A DNA stretch of 10,835 nucleotides from Methanosarcinales archaeon (GCA_012961645.1 DTYY01000004.1:1-10835); one strand, 5' to 3'. Shown: positions 1-7,823, counted from the stretch's first letter. The notes: generated by a model not told the origin, from the sequence alone. A program made the numbers and translations.

Positions 1-31
1 ACAGATTTCACAGATGGACGCAGATTAAAGG
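1..31. repeat. Short degenerate direct repeat (CAGAT-type units)
   Basis: Three imperfect units of about 10 bases follow one another at the left edge: CAGATTTCA (2-10), CAGATGGACG (11-20) and CAGATTAAAG (21-30). A run of six T follows at 32-37. I recall similar 'CAGATT..CAGATGGACGCAGATT' strings as dispersed intergenic repeats in many prokaryotic genomes, but that is recollection and no search was run. The array may continue beyond the left edge of the window. Confidence 0.4.
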
Positions 32-77
32 TTTTTTCAAAAGGGGAATAGGACTCAACAACACTCCATCTGGATAA

Positions 78-218
78 TGGACCGATTCTCATGGGCGTGG
101 GCAGATGTGGGGCGACATGAACGGCGATGGCAAGCTCACATCCGCAGATGCTCTCATGATCCTGCAGCTACAACGGTCATCCAAGATCATCTCGTGCAAT
201 CTCCCGCAGCCGCGATAG
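78..218 (+). pseudogene. Relic of a dockerin-type calcium-binding repeat
   Basis: The plus-strand frame beginning at 78, just after an in-frame TAA at 75-77, encodes GDMNGDGKLTSADALMILQ from 111 to 167. This is a type I dockerin half-repeat: a 12-residue EF-hand-like loop (D-M-N-G-D-G-K-L-T-S-A-D) with Asp/Asn at positions 1, 3, 5 and 12, then the hydrophobic helix start ALMILQ. The similarity stops at about 173, beside the end of nadM (stop at 177-179, opposite strand). The frame then runs through antisense nadM to a TAG at 216-218. There is no Shine-Dalgarno site. ATG codons exist at 105 and 117, but a 37-residue product with one half-repeat would be far shorter than a normal two-repeat dockerin (about 60 residues). 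Dockerins sit at the ends of secreted proteins and bind cohesins. I read this as the remnant of a larger exported protein gene. Confidence 0.6.
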
Positions 219-713
219 CCCCCCCACCTCCTCAACCACGCGAGCCACAGCATCAGGCACGAGGTGCTCCCACGCCTCGCCAGATAGCATCCTCTCACGA
301 ATAGCGGTCCCTGAATAGATCTCCCGCTGGTACATCGGGGAGCGCCTGACAGTGGTCCCTGCCTCAGCAAAGAGACGAAAAACAAGCGGGTTGTTTGTGT
401 ACGCGAGATCAAAATGCGGTGTCATGGACCTCACATGCGAGACCCAGACCGAATTTCTTTGAATATCCTCGATCGGAATCACGTAGTAATCGATATCTAA
501 ACTTTTTAGCGAGCGTGAGACCATAATCACACGTTCACCTGCAGTAAACGGGTTTTCTATCTCGTGACTGCGCTGTGCGCTGCCGATACCGACGACGATC
601 TCATCGACCTCGTCGGCGATGCCCGATATGATCGTATGGTGTCCTATGTGATATGGCTGAAAGCGCCCGATGTAAAAAGCGCGACTAATGCGCCTCTCCT
701 TCCTTTGGCGCAT
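177..713 (-). CDS. nadM: Nicotinamide-nucleotide adenylyltransferase, archaeal NadM type
   Basis: Predicted to condense nicotinamide mononucleotide with ATP to make NAD+ in the cytoplasm. The protein has the nucleotidyltransferase signature [10 protein letters not shown] (residues 16-25 from the ATG at 713, containing HxGH), the [20 protein letters not shown] segment (42-61) and the second ATP-binding motif SGTAIR (134-139). Its 178 residues are close to the family's usual 165-175. The ATG at 713 is the only conventional start before the conserved core, but it adds eight charged residues (RQRKERR) not usual in this family, overlaps fpoF by 29 bases and has no good ribosome site. An ATT codon at 689-687 lies where family members normally start ([11 protein letters not shown]), six bases after GGAG and overlapping the fpoF TAG. 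I suspect AUU is the real start, giving 170 residues. This is the last gene of the mer-fpoF-nadM operon. Confidence 0.93.
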   Translation of the reverse strand: MRQRKERRISRAFYIGRFQPYHIGHHTIISGIADEVDEIVVGIGSAQRSHEIENPFTAGERVIMVSRSLKSLDIDYYVIPIEDIQRNSVWVSHVRSMTPHFDLAYTNNPLVFRLFAEAGTTVRRSPMYQREIYSGTAIRERMLSGEAWEHLVPDAVARVVEEVGGLSRLREIARDDLG

Positions 714-1692
714 TGTTCTTATGCTTCTGGTCTGCGAGTTTCTTTATGAGGAACATTCCAGGCTTTGGGTCGTCGTCGTAAACGATTCCCTTCACCTTGT
801 TCAAGTAGTTCTCACCGATCTCGTTTCTGACGATTACCGAGTTCCAGCCATCTGGTGCGCCTACCGATCCGACTGATATATCTGCGTAGTATGCTGTATA
901 ATCAAGACAGTGATGACATGGATTTCGTGCGAGCGGAGCAACCTCTTTTATTGGGACGCTGTGTGGTTCTGGCTCCTCGCCATTTCCGTTCTTTGTGTAA
1001 GCCCAGAACTTCCCTCCTCCGAAGTCCATCTTCACGACCTTCTTGATATCGAGCCCCATGATATTCGGGATGATGTTTCCGCAGAGCGCTTCGTCTGTAA
1101 AGCTCTCCATGCAGAGAATGCCGATCACGAGCACTATCCTGTCGGTCATGCTGTCGCGCATGAGTGTGGCTGCATGGGCCTGACAGGGAACTCCCACGAC
1201 AGCGATCTTGTTGTACTTCTTCATAGCCTCCTTTAACTGGGCAAGAACAGGCACTGAGGTGTACTTTGTGCCCTTTGATAGATCGACATCTGACGCTTTT
1301 GTCAGGATGAATGGCTTGACGCCCCAGTTCTCATCCCGCTTTATACCAACAGCGCAGTCGATCTCGCCCTGCTCAAATAGGGATTTTAATATCGTGGATA
1401 CAACAGCACCATCCTGTCCCTGAAGCTGCTCACTCTTCCCTCCTCGAAAGCTTCTCAAGTTGTCGAATTCGTCTTCAGGGAATCCATCAGCAACCGGGCA
1501 GATTCTTGAGCATGTCAGGCAGTCCTCACAGACCTCACAGGCTGCACCATGAACATAATAAGTCAGATTATTAGGATCGCGTCTGTCTGCTTCGAGTTCC
1601 ACATGAACGGCACCTACGGGGCATACCGCTTCGCATGCCCCGCAAGCCGTGCAGACGCCACCTTCGATGACCTCTACAATCTTTGGCGGCAA
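685..1692 (-). CDS. fpoF: F420H2 dehydrogenase subunit FpoF (FrhB/FpoF family)
   Basis: FpoF oxidises reduced coenzyme F420 and feeds electrons to the membrane Fpo complex; in Methanosarcina the free subunit is also reported to couple ferredoxin and F420. The N-terminus carries two ferredoxin-type [4Fe-4S] motifs: C14, C17, C20, C24 and C55, C58, C61, C65, with an extra C52. The FrhB domain follows, with KGTKYTSVP (140-148), VGVPCQ (166-171), C194, and [19 protein letters not shown] from 258 for FAD/F420 and Fe-S binding. At 335 residues it is near the usual length of 340-350. The start is TTG at 1692, nine bases after a GGAGG lying inside the end of mer; no other start fits the [10 protein letters not shown]-terminus. 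The gap to mer is 5 nt, and the TAG stop overlaps nadM. The two N-terminal clusters favour FpoF over the hydrogenase subunit FrhB. Confidence 0.93.
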   Translation of the reverse strand: MPPKIVEVIEGGVCTACGACEAVCPVGAVHVELEADRRDPNNLTYYVHGAACEVCEDCLTCSRICPVADGFPEDEFDNLRSFRGGKSEQLQGQDGAVVSTILKSLFEQGEIDCAVGIKRDENWGVKPFILTKASDVDLSKGTKYTSVPVLAQLKEAMKKYNKIAVVGVPCQAHAATLMRDSMTDRIVLVIGILCMESFTDEALCGNIIPNIMGLDIKKVVKMDFGGGKFWAYTKNGNGEEPEPHSVPIKEVAPLARNPCHHCLDYTAYYADISVGSVGAPDGWNSVIVRNEIGENYLNKVKGIVYDDDPKPGMFLIKKLADQKHKNNAPKEGEAH

Positions 1693-1697
1693 ATCAC

Positions 1698-2735
<1,038 letters not shown>

Positions 2736-2847
2736 TTATTGGTGTTACAAGGGTGCAAGCACAACCAACCAGCACACACAACCATTCCATCGATGTCAAC
2801 ATCAACGCCATACCCGGGGTTGCTGTTTCTTGCGTGGCACCATTATA

Positions 2848-2937
2848 TCACTCGACGCGCTGATTGATCCTGTAATACTTCCCCGGGATGTTCTCCCAAT
2901 TAAGCTTGGATTTCACATCATATCCCTGTGATCGCAT
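2848..2937 (-). CDS. Possible small ORF overlapping the end of methanogenesis marker 2
   Basis: A 29-codon frame opens with ATG at 2937, inside the last 20 bases of the upstream gene, and ends with TGA at 2850-2848. It reads MRSQGYDVKSKLN at the start and IPGKYYRINQRVE at the end. The composition is mixed charged, aromatic and hydrophobic, like a real protein rather than a shadow frame. The frame stays open in the intergenic DNA, where no other gene constrains it. There is no clear Shine-Dalgarno site, so it would depend on re-initiation after the upstream stop. It could be a genuine small protein, the surviving tail of a decayed gene, or chance, since a 30-codon frame is not rare. I do not recognise the sequence and assign no function. 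Confidence 0.3.
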   Translation of the reverse strand: MRSQGYDVKSKLNWENIPGKYYRINQRVE

Positions 2938-3880
2938 CCCGCTTAAAATCGAAGACTGTAACCCTGTTCTCTCCATCGTAGATGTCGAGGCATGATCCGT
3001 CTTCGATTACTCCGACAACCCTTGCTGCAAGCCCCGCGCCCTCAAAGAGCCTGATACATTCCATAGAATCCTGCGTGGTCACCACATAACCGGTCGCCGG
3101 ATATATCTTGAGCCATTGAAGAAAATCGACCCCGTTGGGGCGTGGTATCGCAGTCAGATCGATGCTTGCACCCTTGCCGCTTGTTTCAAGAAGCATACCG
3201 ATCGTTCCGATCGTTCCCGGGTTACTGATATCTTTTCCAGCTGTCACGAGACCAGCCTCTGCGATCGTCTGCATGACCACGAACTTCTCGCGGACGCTTG
3301 CAGGTGTTTTCATCGTTGTACTGTCCCATGAATAGATCGAGTTCTTACCGACCCGTCCGTCAAGGTCGTAGGCAAGAACAACGGAATCTCCTGCCCGCGC
3401 AGTATCACTCCTGATCACCGCATCCCGCTTCGCGATGCCGATGATGGCAACCGAGATCGAGGTGCACGGCATGTCAGGATGGACATGCCCGCCGACCATC
3501 GGGACACCGAACTTTGCAACCCCGTCCCTGATCCCGCGGATCATCTCTGAGAACGCCTGATCGTCGCTGGTTGAGAGGATGTTGACCATGCCTATCGGGC
3601 GCCCGCCCATCGCTGAGATGTCGTTCACATTCACAAGGACTGCGCCGTAACCAGCCCACCACGGGTCAGCAAGCATCCGGCTCCATATACCGTCAGCAGC
3701 AAAGAGGAGCACATCATCACCGCCGATGTCGATGATCGCCGCATCGTCGCCGATATCGGCGATACAGTCTGTATATTCAGATCGCACGGTTTTCAGAATC
3801 TCTGCGATATCGGCGATCGTTCTTTTCCGTGTTACGCCCTCGAAGTTCCTGATCTCTGATGCGATCGTCTCGATGTTCAT
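2918..3880 (-). CDS. Methanogenesis marker protein 2 (AIR synthase-like)
   Basis: This is a PurM/SelD/ThiL superfamily protein matching methanogenesis marker 2 (TIGR03267-type), a family found almost only in methanogens and close relatives. Its reaction is not known; the fold binds ATP and normally makes phosphorylated or activated small molecules. Visible signatures are DIGDDAA (42-48), the long NVNDISAMGGRPIGMVNIL segment (from 84) and GGHVHPD (130-136), arranged as in the ATP-binding half of PurM-fold enzymes. At 320 residues it is full length. The ATG at 3880 has AGGTG five bases upstream (3890-3886) and a TATA-like TTTATTAT at 3923-3916. It follows larE on the same strand after 217 bp less the larE tail, i.e. 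a 107-bp gap, so it probably has its own promoter but may also be read through from larE. Confidence 0.85.
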   Translation of the reverse strand: MNIETIASEIRNFEGVTRKRTIADIAEILKTVRSEYTDCIADIGDDAAIIDIGGDDVLLFAADGIWSRMLADPWWAGYGAVLVNVNDISAMGGRPIGMVNILSTSDDQAFSEMIRGIRDGVAKFGVPMVGGHVHPDMPCTSISVAIIGIAKRDAVIRSDTARAGDSVVLAYDLDGRVGKNSIYSWDSTTMKTPASVREKFVVMQTIAEAGLVTAGKDISNPGTIGTIGMLLETSGKGASIDLTAIPRPNGVDFLQWLKIYPATGYVVTTQDSMECIRLFEGAGLAARVVGVIEDGSCLDIYDGENRVTVFDFKRDAITGI

Positions 3881-3885
3881 GTCGG

Positions 3886-3923
3886 CACCTGCATGATCAG
3901 GACGCGCGGTGGATCATAATAAA
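3886..3923 (-). promoter_or_regulatory. Promoter and ribosome binding site of marker 2
   Basis: TTTATTAT (3923-3916, minus strand) is a TATA-like element about 40 bases before the ATG at 3880. AGGTG (3890-3886) precedes the ATG by five bases. The leader would be short, about 10-20 nt. The T8 run at 3960-3967 reads as A8 on this strand, so it is not a terminator for larE; an A-rich stretch upstream of a promoter is the other reading. Confidence 0.4.
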
Positions 3924-3987
3924 GGTGTGGGAGTGATGGGGCGGTCATATTGACGCGATGTTTTTTTTGGTTTGCAACCCTGCTTGA

Positions 3988-4770
3988 TCACAGATCCCGA
4001 AATCTGGAAAACACTGCGCGATCAAACCCGATTGCCTGGAGTGCCGCTGAGACGTCCTCTTGCACAGAGATGAACCGCATGAGATCATCAGATCTAACCT
4101 CGATACACGCGAGCCGATCGTGGTCCCTGACCCGTACGCCGCAAAGCCCGTGTGCATGGAGCACCGATTCTGCTTTCTCGATACGGGAGAGTCGTGGTAT
4201 CGTAATCTCGGTTCCCGGGGGAATTCGGGTGGCAAAACACGACTCTGACGGGGCATTTGCAACAGAGAGTCCGAAATATCTGGCAATCTCCCTTATCTCT
4301 GACTTTTTTAGAGTGAAATCGACAAAAGGCGTGAAAACACCGGCTTCTCTGATCGCTGCATAGCCTGGTCTCTCCCCTGCGATATCGGTCACGTTTGTCC
4401 CATCCGCAATCGTTCCGATCCTGTTTTCCGATGCGATTCTTTGCAATTCTGATATCAGATGTCTTTTACAGTGATAACACCTATCACGCGGATTTTCCAT
4501 GAATTTCCTCTCATCCAGTATCCCGAATTTGAATACCATGAGTTCTATGCCGATTTCATCTGCCATGCTTCTGGCATGTGCAAGCCCGCCACTTCCAAGC
4601 AGTTCTGAGCTGGCGGTTGCGGCAAGCACCCTTGCGCCGCTCTGCTCTGCGAGCTTTGCGAGCACTGAGCTGTCCACGCCACCAGAGAACGCGATCAGGA
4701 TGCTGTCGCATTCCCAAATCGCGTCTTTCACTCGCTCCATCTTCTCAAGCGTCTCGTTCGTTTCGTTCAT
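3988..4770 (-). CDS. larE: LarE-family PP-loop sulfurtransferase
   Basis: Belongs to the LarE family of ATP-using sulfur transferases, which adenylate a carboxylate (in the lactate racemase pathway, the pyridinium biscarboxylate precursor of the nickel-pincer cofactor) and add sulfur. The PP-loop is SGGVDSS (29-35 from the start used here). A CxxC (C98, C101 in RCYHC) and a third cysteine in SESCFATRIPPGTE (C178) are present. C178 corresponds to the sacrificial cysteine of Lactobacillus LarE, and the three together match the LarE class reported to hold a [4Fe-4S] cluster. The frame stays open to an ATG at 4872, but that would overlap rlmE by 70 bases. I chose 4770 (260 residues, MNETNETLEKMERV), with 4791 as the alternative. 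No larA, larB or larC is in the window, so the substrate is uncertain. Confidence 0.85.
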   Translation of the reverse strand: MNETNETLEKMERVKDAIWECDSILIAFSGGVDSSVLAKLAEQSGARVLAATASSELLGSGGLAHARSMADEIGIELMVFKFGILDERKFMENPRDRCYHCKRHLISELQRIASENRIGTIADGTNVTDIAGERPGYAAIREAGVFTPFVDFTLKKSEIREIARYFGLSVANAPSESCFATRIPPGTEITIPRLSRIEKAESVLHAHGLCGVRVRDHDRLACIEVRSDDLMRFISVQEDVSAALQAIGFDRAVFSRFRDL

Positions 4771-4808
4771 ATTATGTTGTGTGCCTGCCATGATACCAGA
4801 TAATGGCG
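4768..4808. promoter_or_regulatory. Divergent larE/rlmE promoter region
   Basis: Start codons of larE (4770, or 4791) and rlmE (4803) lie 32 or only 11 bp apart. Neither has a convincing ribosome site, which suggests leaderless transcripts. On the plus strand CATATTATG (4768-4776) is a TATA-like element about 30 bases before the rlmE ATG. On the minus strand CATTATCTGG (4808-4799) is a weaker one at a similar distance from 4770. Each promoter would therefore sit within or against the coding start of the other gene. Confidence 0.35.
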
Positions 4809-5390
4809 CGCGACCGGCATGATCATTTCTACAGAATGGCAAAGAAGGAGGGTTACCGATCGAGAGCGGCATACAAGCTCAAACAGATCGATGCACGGTT
4901 TCACGTCATCAGACGTGGTGACACGGTTGTCGATCTGGGAGCAGCTCCGGGCGGCTGGACGCAGGTGGCAACAGAACTTGCAGGAAGCAGTGGCACGATC
5001 GTTGGCGTGGACCTACAGCAGATTCGCAGCATAGAGGGTGCCGTCACCATCAGGGGAGACATCAGGTCAGAGGCGACCGTCGATGCGATCAGGCAGGCGG
5101 TCGGCAGCGCTGATGTGGTGCTCTGTGATGCCGCCCCAGACCTCTCTGGCGACTGGAGCTATGATCATGCCCGGTCGATCGATCTGGCTGAACATGCCCT
5201 CTCCTGTGCACAGAAAATCCTGAGACCGGGCGGCAATTTCGTGGTCAAGGCGTTTCAGGGTGATTTGTTCGCCGGATATCTGCGAAACGTGCGCTCGCTC
5301 TTCAGAAACGTGCGTGCACACTCGCCCACAGCCTCGCGCAAGGCAAGCGCTGAGATGTACATCATTGCAAAGGGATTCTTGCGGGCATGA
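4803..5390 (+). CDS. rlmE: 23S rRNA 2'-O-ribose methyltransferase, RlmE/FtsJ type
   Basis: Predicted to 2'-O-methylate a uridine in the peptidyl-transferase region of 23S rRNA using S-adenosylmethionine. The SAM site is VVDLGAAPGGWTQVA (42-56), and the catalytic K-D-K-E tetrad of the FtsJ/RrmJ family is visible as K25 (AAYKLKQ), D109 (LCDAAPD), K149 (FVVKAFQ) and E184 (SAEMYIIAKGF). The start at 4803 gives the typical N-terminus MARDRHDHFYRMAKKEGYRS. At 195 residues it ends just after the last motif. As I recall, several Methanosarcina homologues are longer and carry a C-terminal TRAM domain, which is absent here; bacterial RlmE is also core-only, so this is a complete enzyme. It is divergent from larE; the helicase follows in the same direction after 103 bp and appears to have its own promoter. 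Confidence 0.93.
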   Translation: MARDRHDHFYRMAKKEGYRSRAAYKLKQIDARFHVIRRGDTVVDLGAAPGGWTQVATELAGSSGTIVGVDLQQIRSIEGAVTIRGDIRSEATVDAIRQAVGSADVVLCDAAPDLSGDWSYDHARSIDLAEHALSCAQKILRPGGNFVVKAFQGDLFAGYLRNVRSLFRNVRAHSPTASRKASAEMYIIAKGFLRA

Positions 5391-5443
5391 TTGATCTTTT
5401 CACGCCAGAGCTGCTCTGATCAGCACCATGGATGGTATGAATT

Positions 5444-5484
5444 AACTATATGAGAGATGATCCGGATGTGAAGAACTAACATCC
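5444..5484 (+). promoter_or_regulatory. Helicase promoter with a dyad near the start site
   Basis: AACTATATG (5444-5452) is a TATA-like element 42-50 bases before the helicase ATG. Just downstream, GGATGT (5464-5469) and ACATCC (5479-5484) form a perfect 6-bp inverted repeat with a 9-nt spacer. This lies over the expected transcription start (about 5470-5478), so it could be an operator; as RNA it would be a hairpin nine bases before the ATG. No strong Shine-Dalgarno site is present (only GGA at 5488-5490). Confidence 0.4.
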
Positions 5485-5493
5485 ATTGGACAG

Positions 5494-7617
5494 ATGACCC
5501 AAAACTACAGAGACTGGTTTCCGTACCCATCCTTCCGCCCGCATCAGGACAAGATGCTTGATAGAGTGCAGGAGGTCGCATGCACCGGCGAACACCGCGT
5601 CCTGATGATCGATGCGCCAACCGGAAGCGGCAAGACGAGTGTTATTGCGTCACTCCTTGCAAACCGCGGCATAAACAAGATCGTTGTCGTGCTCAGAACC
5701 GTGAGTCAGATCGGGGTGTACCTCGATGAGATAGGAAAGATCAGAGAAGAGACCGATCACACTCCAAGGGTCGCATACCTCGTCGGGAAGCACAAGATGT
5801 GTAAACTATCCGGTGAATTTGAAAACGTCTACGCGGGGTGCGATCTGATGAAACTCTTCACGATGGACTTTCTTGAGGCGAGGCTTGACGAGGAGATAAG
5901 GCGGAATAATCGGACGATACAGGAGTACAACGTCTATGATCCGGCGAGCGATCCGGAAATAGAATCGGCGATGATGGGTGAAACTCCGGGATACCGCACG
6001 TTCTGCCCGCATTATCTATTTTCAAAGGAAATATACACCTTCGAGGGATTAAAAAATGTCAGACCATCAAAACAGGCGTTGAAAGACAGTGAAGCGGTCA
6101 TACAAGAGATCCTGTACCCTGAAGAACTGCATGAGCGGTGCGGACAGACATGCCCGTACGAGGTGATGGCGATCAGCGCGAAGAATGCCGATGTCATCAT
6201 TCTGAATTACAACCACGTCTTTGACGATACGATGCGGGATCCCCTCTTCGACTGGCTCGAAATCGATCCCGAAAATACGATCCTGCTCGTTGACGAGGCG
6301 CACAATCTTGGAGACACCGTGAGAAGCATCAACAGCGACACAGTCACGATGCACACCGTTGACAAGGCAATATCCGAGGTAAACCAGTTTTCAGGGGAGA
6401 AGGAGAGGATCATAGCCCGTTCTGCGAAGGACGTCCTGTCGAGGATGAAGAAATACATGGAAAAGACGCTTGATAACTGGCAGAACAAGAAACAGGGAGA
6501 GGACTGGTTTGATCCGAGGATGTTTGCGGATTTTGTCTTCGCAGGCGGCGGGCTGGCGCGGGATGATGCTCAGACCATTTCTGACCTCTTAAAACTCGCA
6601 CAGAAGATCAGAAACCGAAAACAGAAGTCATCAGAGTCAGCCGATGTATTTCTTGAGCGCGTCGCCGAATTTCTCTTCATGGCGCACCTCGCAAAGGGCG
6701 ATTCCTCATACCTTCCCGTAAAATCGATGAGCGAGGATCGGTGGCTGACGCTTGAGATCCGCAGCCTCGACCCAAGCCCGATCATATCAGGCATCGCTGA
6801 CACGGTTCATGCCACCGTGCTGATCTCAGGGACGCTATCCCCTCCGGAATACTATGAACTCTACTACTTCGGCGAGAACGGGCGGGCGGATATTTTACCG
6901 ATCCCGAACCAGTTCCCGAAAGAGAACCGGCTCGTGCTCGGAGCAAAGGACGCGACAACCCAGTCCGCGTACCGAAACGATTCTGGAAATCGAAGGGAGA
7001 TAGAATTTCACATATCCGCTCTGATAAATGGGGTTTCGGGAAATGTTGCCATCTATTTCACATCATACTCCATGATGGACCAGTATCTTGAGTACTGTGA
7101 AAGAATGGCAGGTAAATCCGGGAAGATACTGTACATAGAGCCAAAAGAGTCGAAATACGTCCCTGATATATTGAAAAAATTCTTTGAATCTGGAAGTAGC
7201 ATGGAAAAGGGGGTATTGCTTGCAGTATGTGGTGGAAAGATGAGTGAGGGAATCGATTATTATGGTGAAGCCCTGAAAGGGGCTATCGTTGTTGGGTTGC
7301 CGCTCGCAGCATTTTCAGAGGTGCAGAAACTGGTCAACTCCTACTACCAGAGAAAATACGGGAAAGAGAAGGGTTTATTCATCGCATACACGCTTCCGGC
7401 GATTAATAAGGCGCTTCAGGCGATCGGGAGGGTTCACAGGTCAGCCGACGAGACCGGGGTTCTCGTGCTCTGCGACTCAAGGTTTTCACATGAAAGGGGG
7501 CTTGGTGTCAGGCAGCACCTGCCGCAGTGGATCAGGGACGAGATGATCGTCTGTGATGGTGCATGGTCTCAAGAACTCGTGGATGGGTGGAATGAGGGGA
7601 GTGCGAGGTTACCCTGA
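5494..7617 (+). CDS. XPD/Rad3-type Fe-S DNA helicase (superfamily 2)
   Basis: An ATP-driven 5'-3' DNA helicase of the XPD/Rad3/DinG group, presumably acting in DNA repair. Walker A is APTGSGKTS (41-49) and Walker B is the DEAH box in LLVDEAHN (265-271). The second helicase domain shows SGTLSPPEYY (445-454), motif V in CGGKMSEGIDYYGEALKG (from 579) and motif VI ALQAIGRVHRS (640-650). Between motifs I and II are C103, C116, C171, C216 and C220 (CGQTC), enough for the family's [4Fe-4S] cluster; which four bind cannot be read from sequence. C171 (FCPHY) is a plausible ligand between the KMC and CGQTC groups. At 707 residues it is longer than Sulfolobus-type XPD (about 550), with the extra length in the Fe-S and arch regions. 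The gene continues to TGA at 7615-7617 and overlaps the relic on the opposite strand by 9 nt. Confidence 0.92.
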   Translation: MTQNYRDWFPYPSFRPHQDKMLDRVQEVACTGEHRVLMIDAPTGSGKTSVIASLLANRGINKIVVVLRTVSQIGVYLDEIGKIREETDHTPRVAYLVGKHKMCKLSGEFENVYAGCDLMKLFTMDFLEARLDEEIRRNNRTIQEYNVYDPASDPEIESAMMGETPGYRTFCPHYLFSKEIYTFEGLKNVRPSKQALKDSEAVIQEILYPEELHERCGQTCPYEVMAISAKNADVIILNYNHVFDDTMRDPLFDWLEIDPENTILLVDEAHNLGDTVRSINSDTVTMHTVDKAISEVNQFSGEKERIIARSAKDVLSRMKKYMEKTLDNWQNKKQGEDWFDPRMFADFVFAGGGLARDDAQTISDLLKLAQKIRNRKQKSSESADVFLERVAEFLFMAHLAKGDSSYLPVKSMSEDRWLTLEIRSLDPSPIISGIADTVHATVLISGTLSPPEYYELYYFGENGRADILPIPNQFPKENRLVLGAKDATTQSAYRNDSGNRREIEFHISALINGVSGNVAIYFTSYSMMDQYLEYCERMAGKSGKILYIEPKESKYVPDILKKFFESGSSMEKGVLLAVCGGKMSEGIDYYGEALKGAIVVGLPLAAFSEVQKLVNSYYQRKYGKEKGLFIAYTLPAINKALQAIGRVHRSADETGVLVLCDSRFSHERGLGVRQHLPQWIRDEMIVCDGAWSQELVDGWNEGSARLP

Positions 7618-7811
7618 GAACGAAACGATATGATAAGCTAGTAGCTCCCAGTATCGATCGAGGTTTCGTAATAACTCCTCTGAAAAATCTGAGTACAGAG
7701 TCTGAACATAACGATTTTTTGCGTTTATTTTACCATGCACTTCGACGAATTTGACGAGTTCACCATTGAGAGGTCAACAACGGTGTCATGCGTATGCAAT
7801 GCGAACTGCAT
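7609..7811 (-). pseudogene. Frameshifted small conserved-looking gene in the helicase-cobS gap
   Basis: The 206-bp gap is not empty. On the minus strand ATG at 7811 opens a frame reading MQFALHTHDTVVDL to 7770. The frame one base off then continues from there as NGELVKFVEVHGKINAKN (7767-7714) and RYVQTLYSDF, and ends with SEELLRNLDRYWELLAYH and IVSFSG before TAA at 7611-7609. The join falls in a CTCTC string (7772-7768). Removing one TC would give GAC CTC AAT GGT and a single 66-residue protein. The alternation of hydrophobic and charged residues and the amphipathic C-terminal helix are protein-like, whereas the uninterrupted first frame degenerates to serine-rich text. There is no ribosome site, and the ATG is 13 bases after the cobS stop in the same frame. 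Function unknown. It is a decayed small gene, a sequencing error, or less likely a programmed frameshift. Confidence 0.5.
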
Positions 7812-7823
7812 GGTCTTATTGTG

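Noticed and set aside
3960..3967. T8 run read as a terminator
   Set aside because: It reads as A8 on the strand of both neighbouring genes, and no plus-strand gene ends there.
4771..4872. Longer larE start at 4872
   Set aside because: It would overlap the start of the divergent rlmE by 70 bases and adds a proline-rich stretch unlike LarE N-termini.
5387..5419. 10-codon frame overlapping the rlmE stop (MIDLFTPELL)
   Set aside because: It has an ATG overlapping the stop but is too short to support and has no context.
7620..7669. 7-bp inverted repeat ACGAAAC / GTTTCGT after the helicase
   Set aside because: The 36-base loop is long and the sequence is explained by the relic's codons; too weak to call a hairpin terminator.
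7711..7732. T-rich terminator for the helicase
   Set aside because: On the opposite strand the same bases are Lys/Asn codons (KINAKN) of the apparent relic gene, so the T-run may be coding-derived; termination here is possible but not supported.
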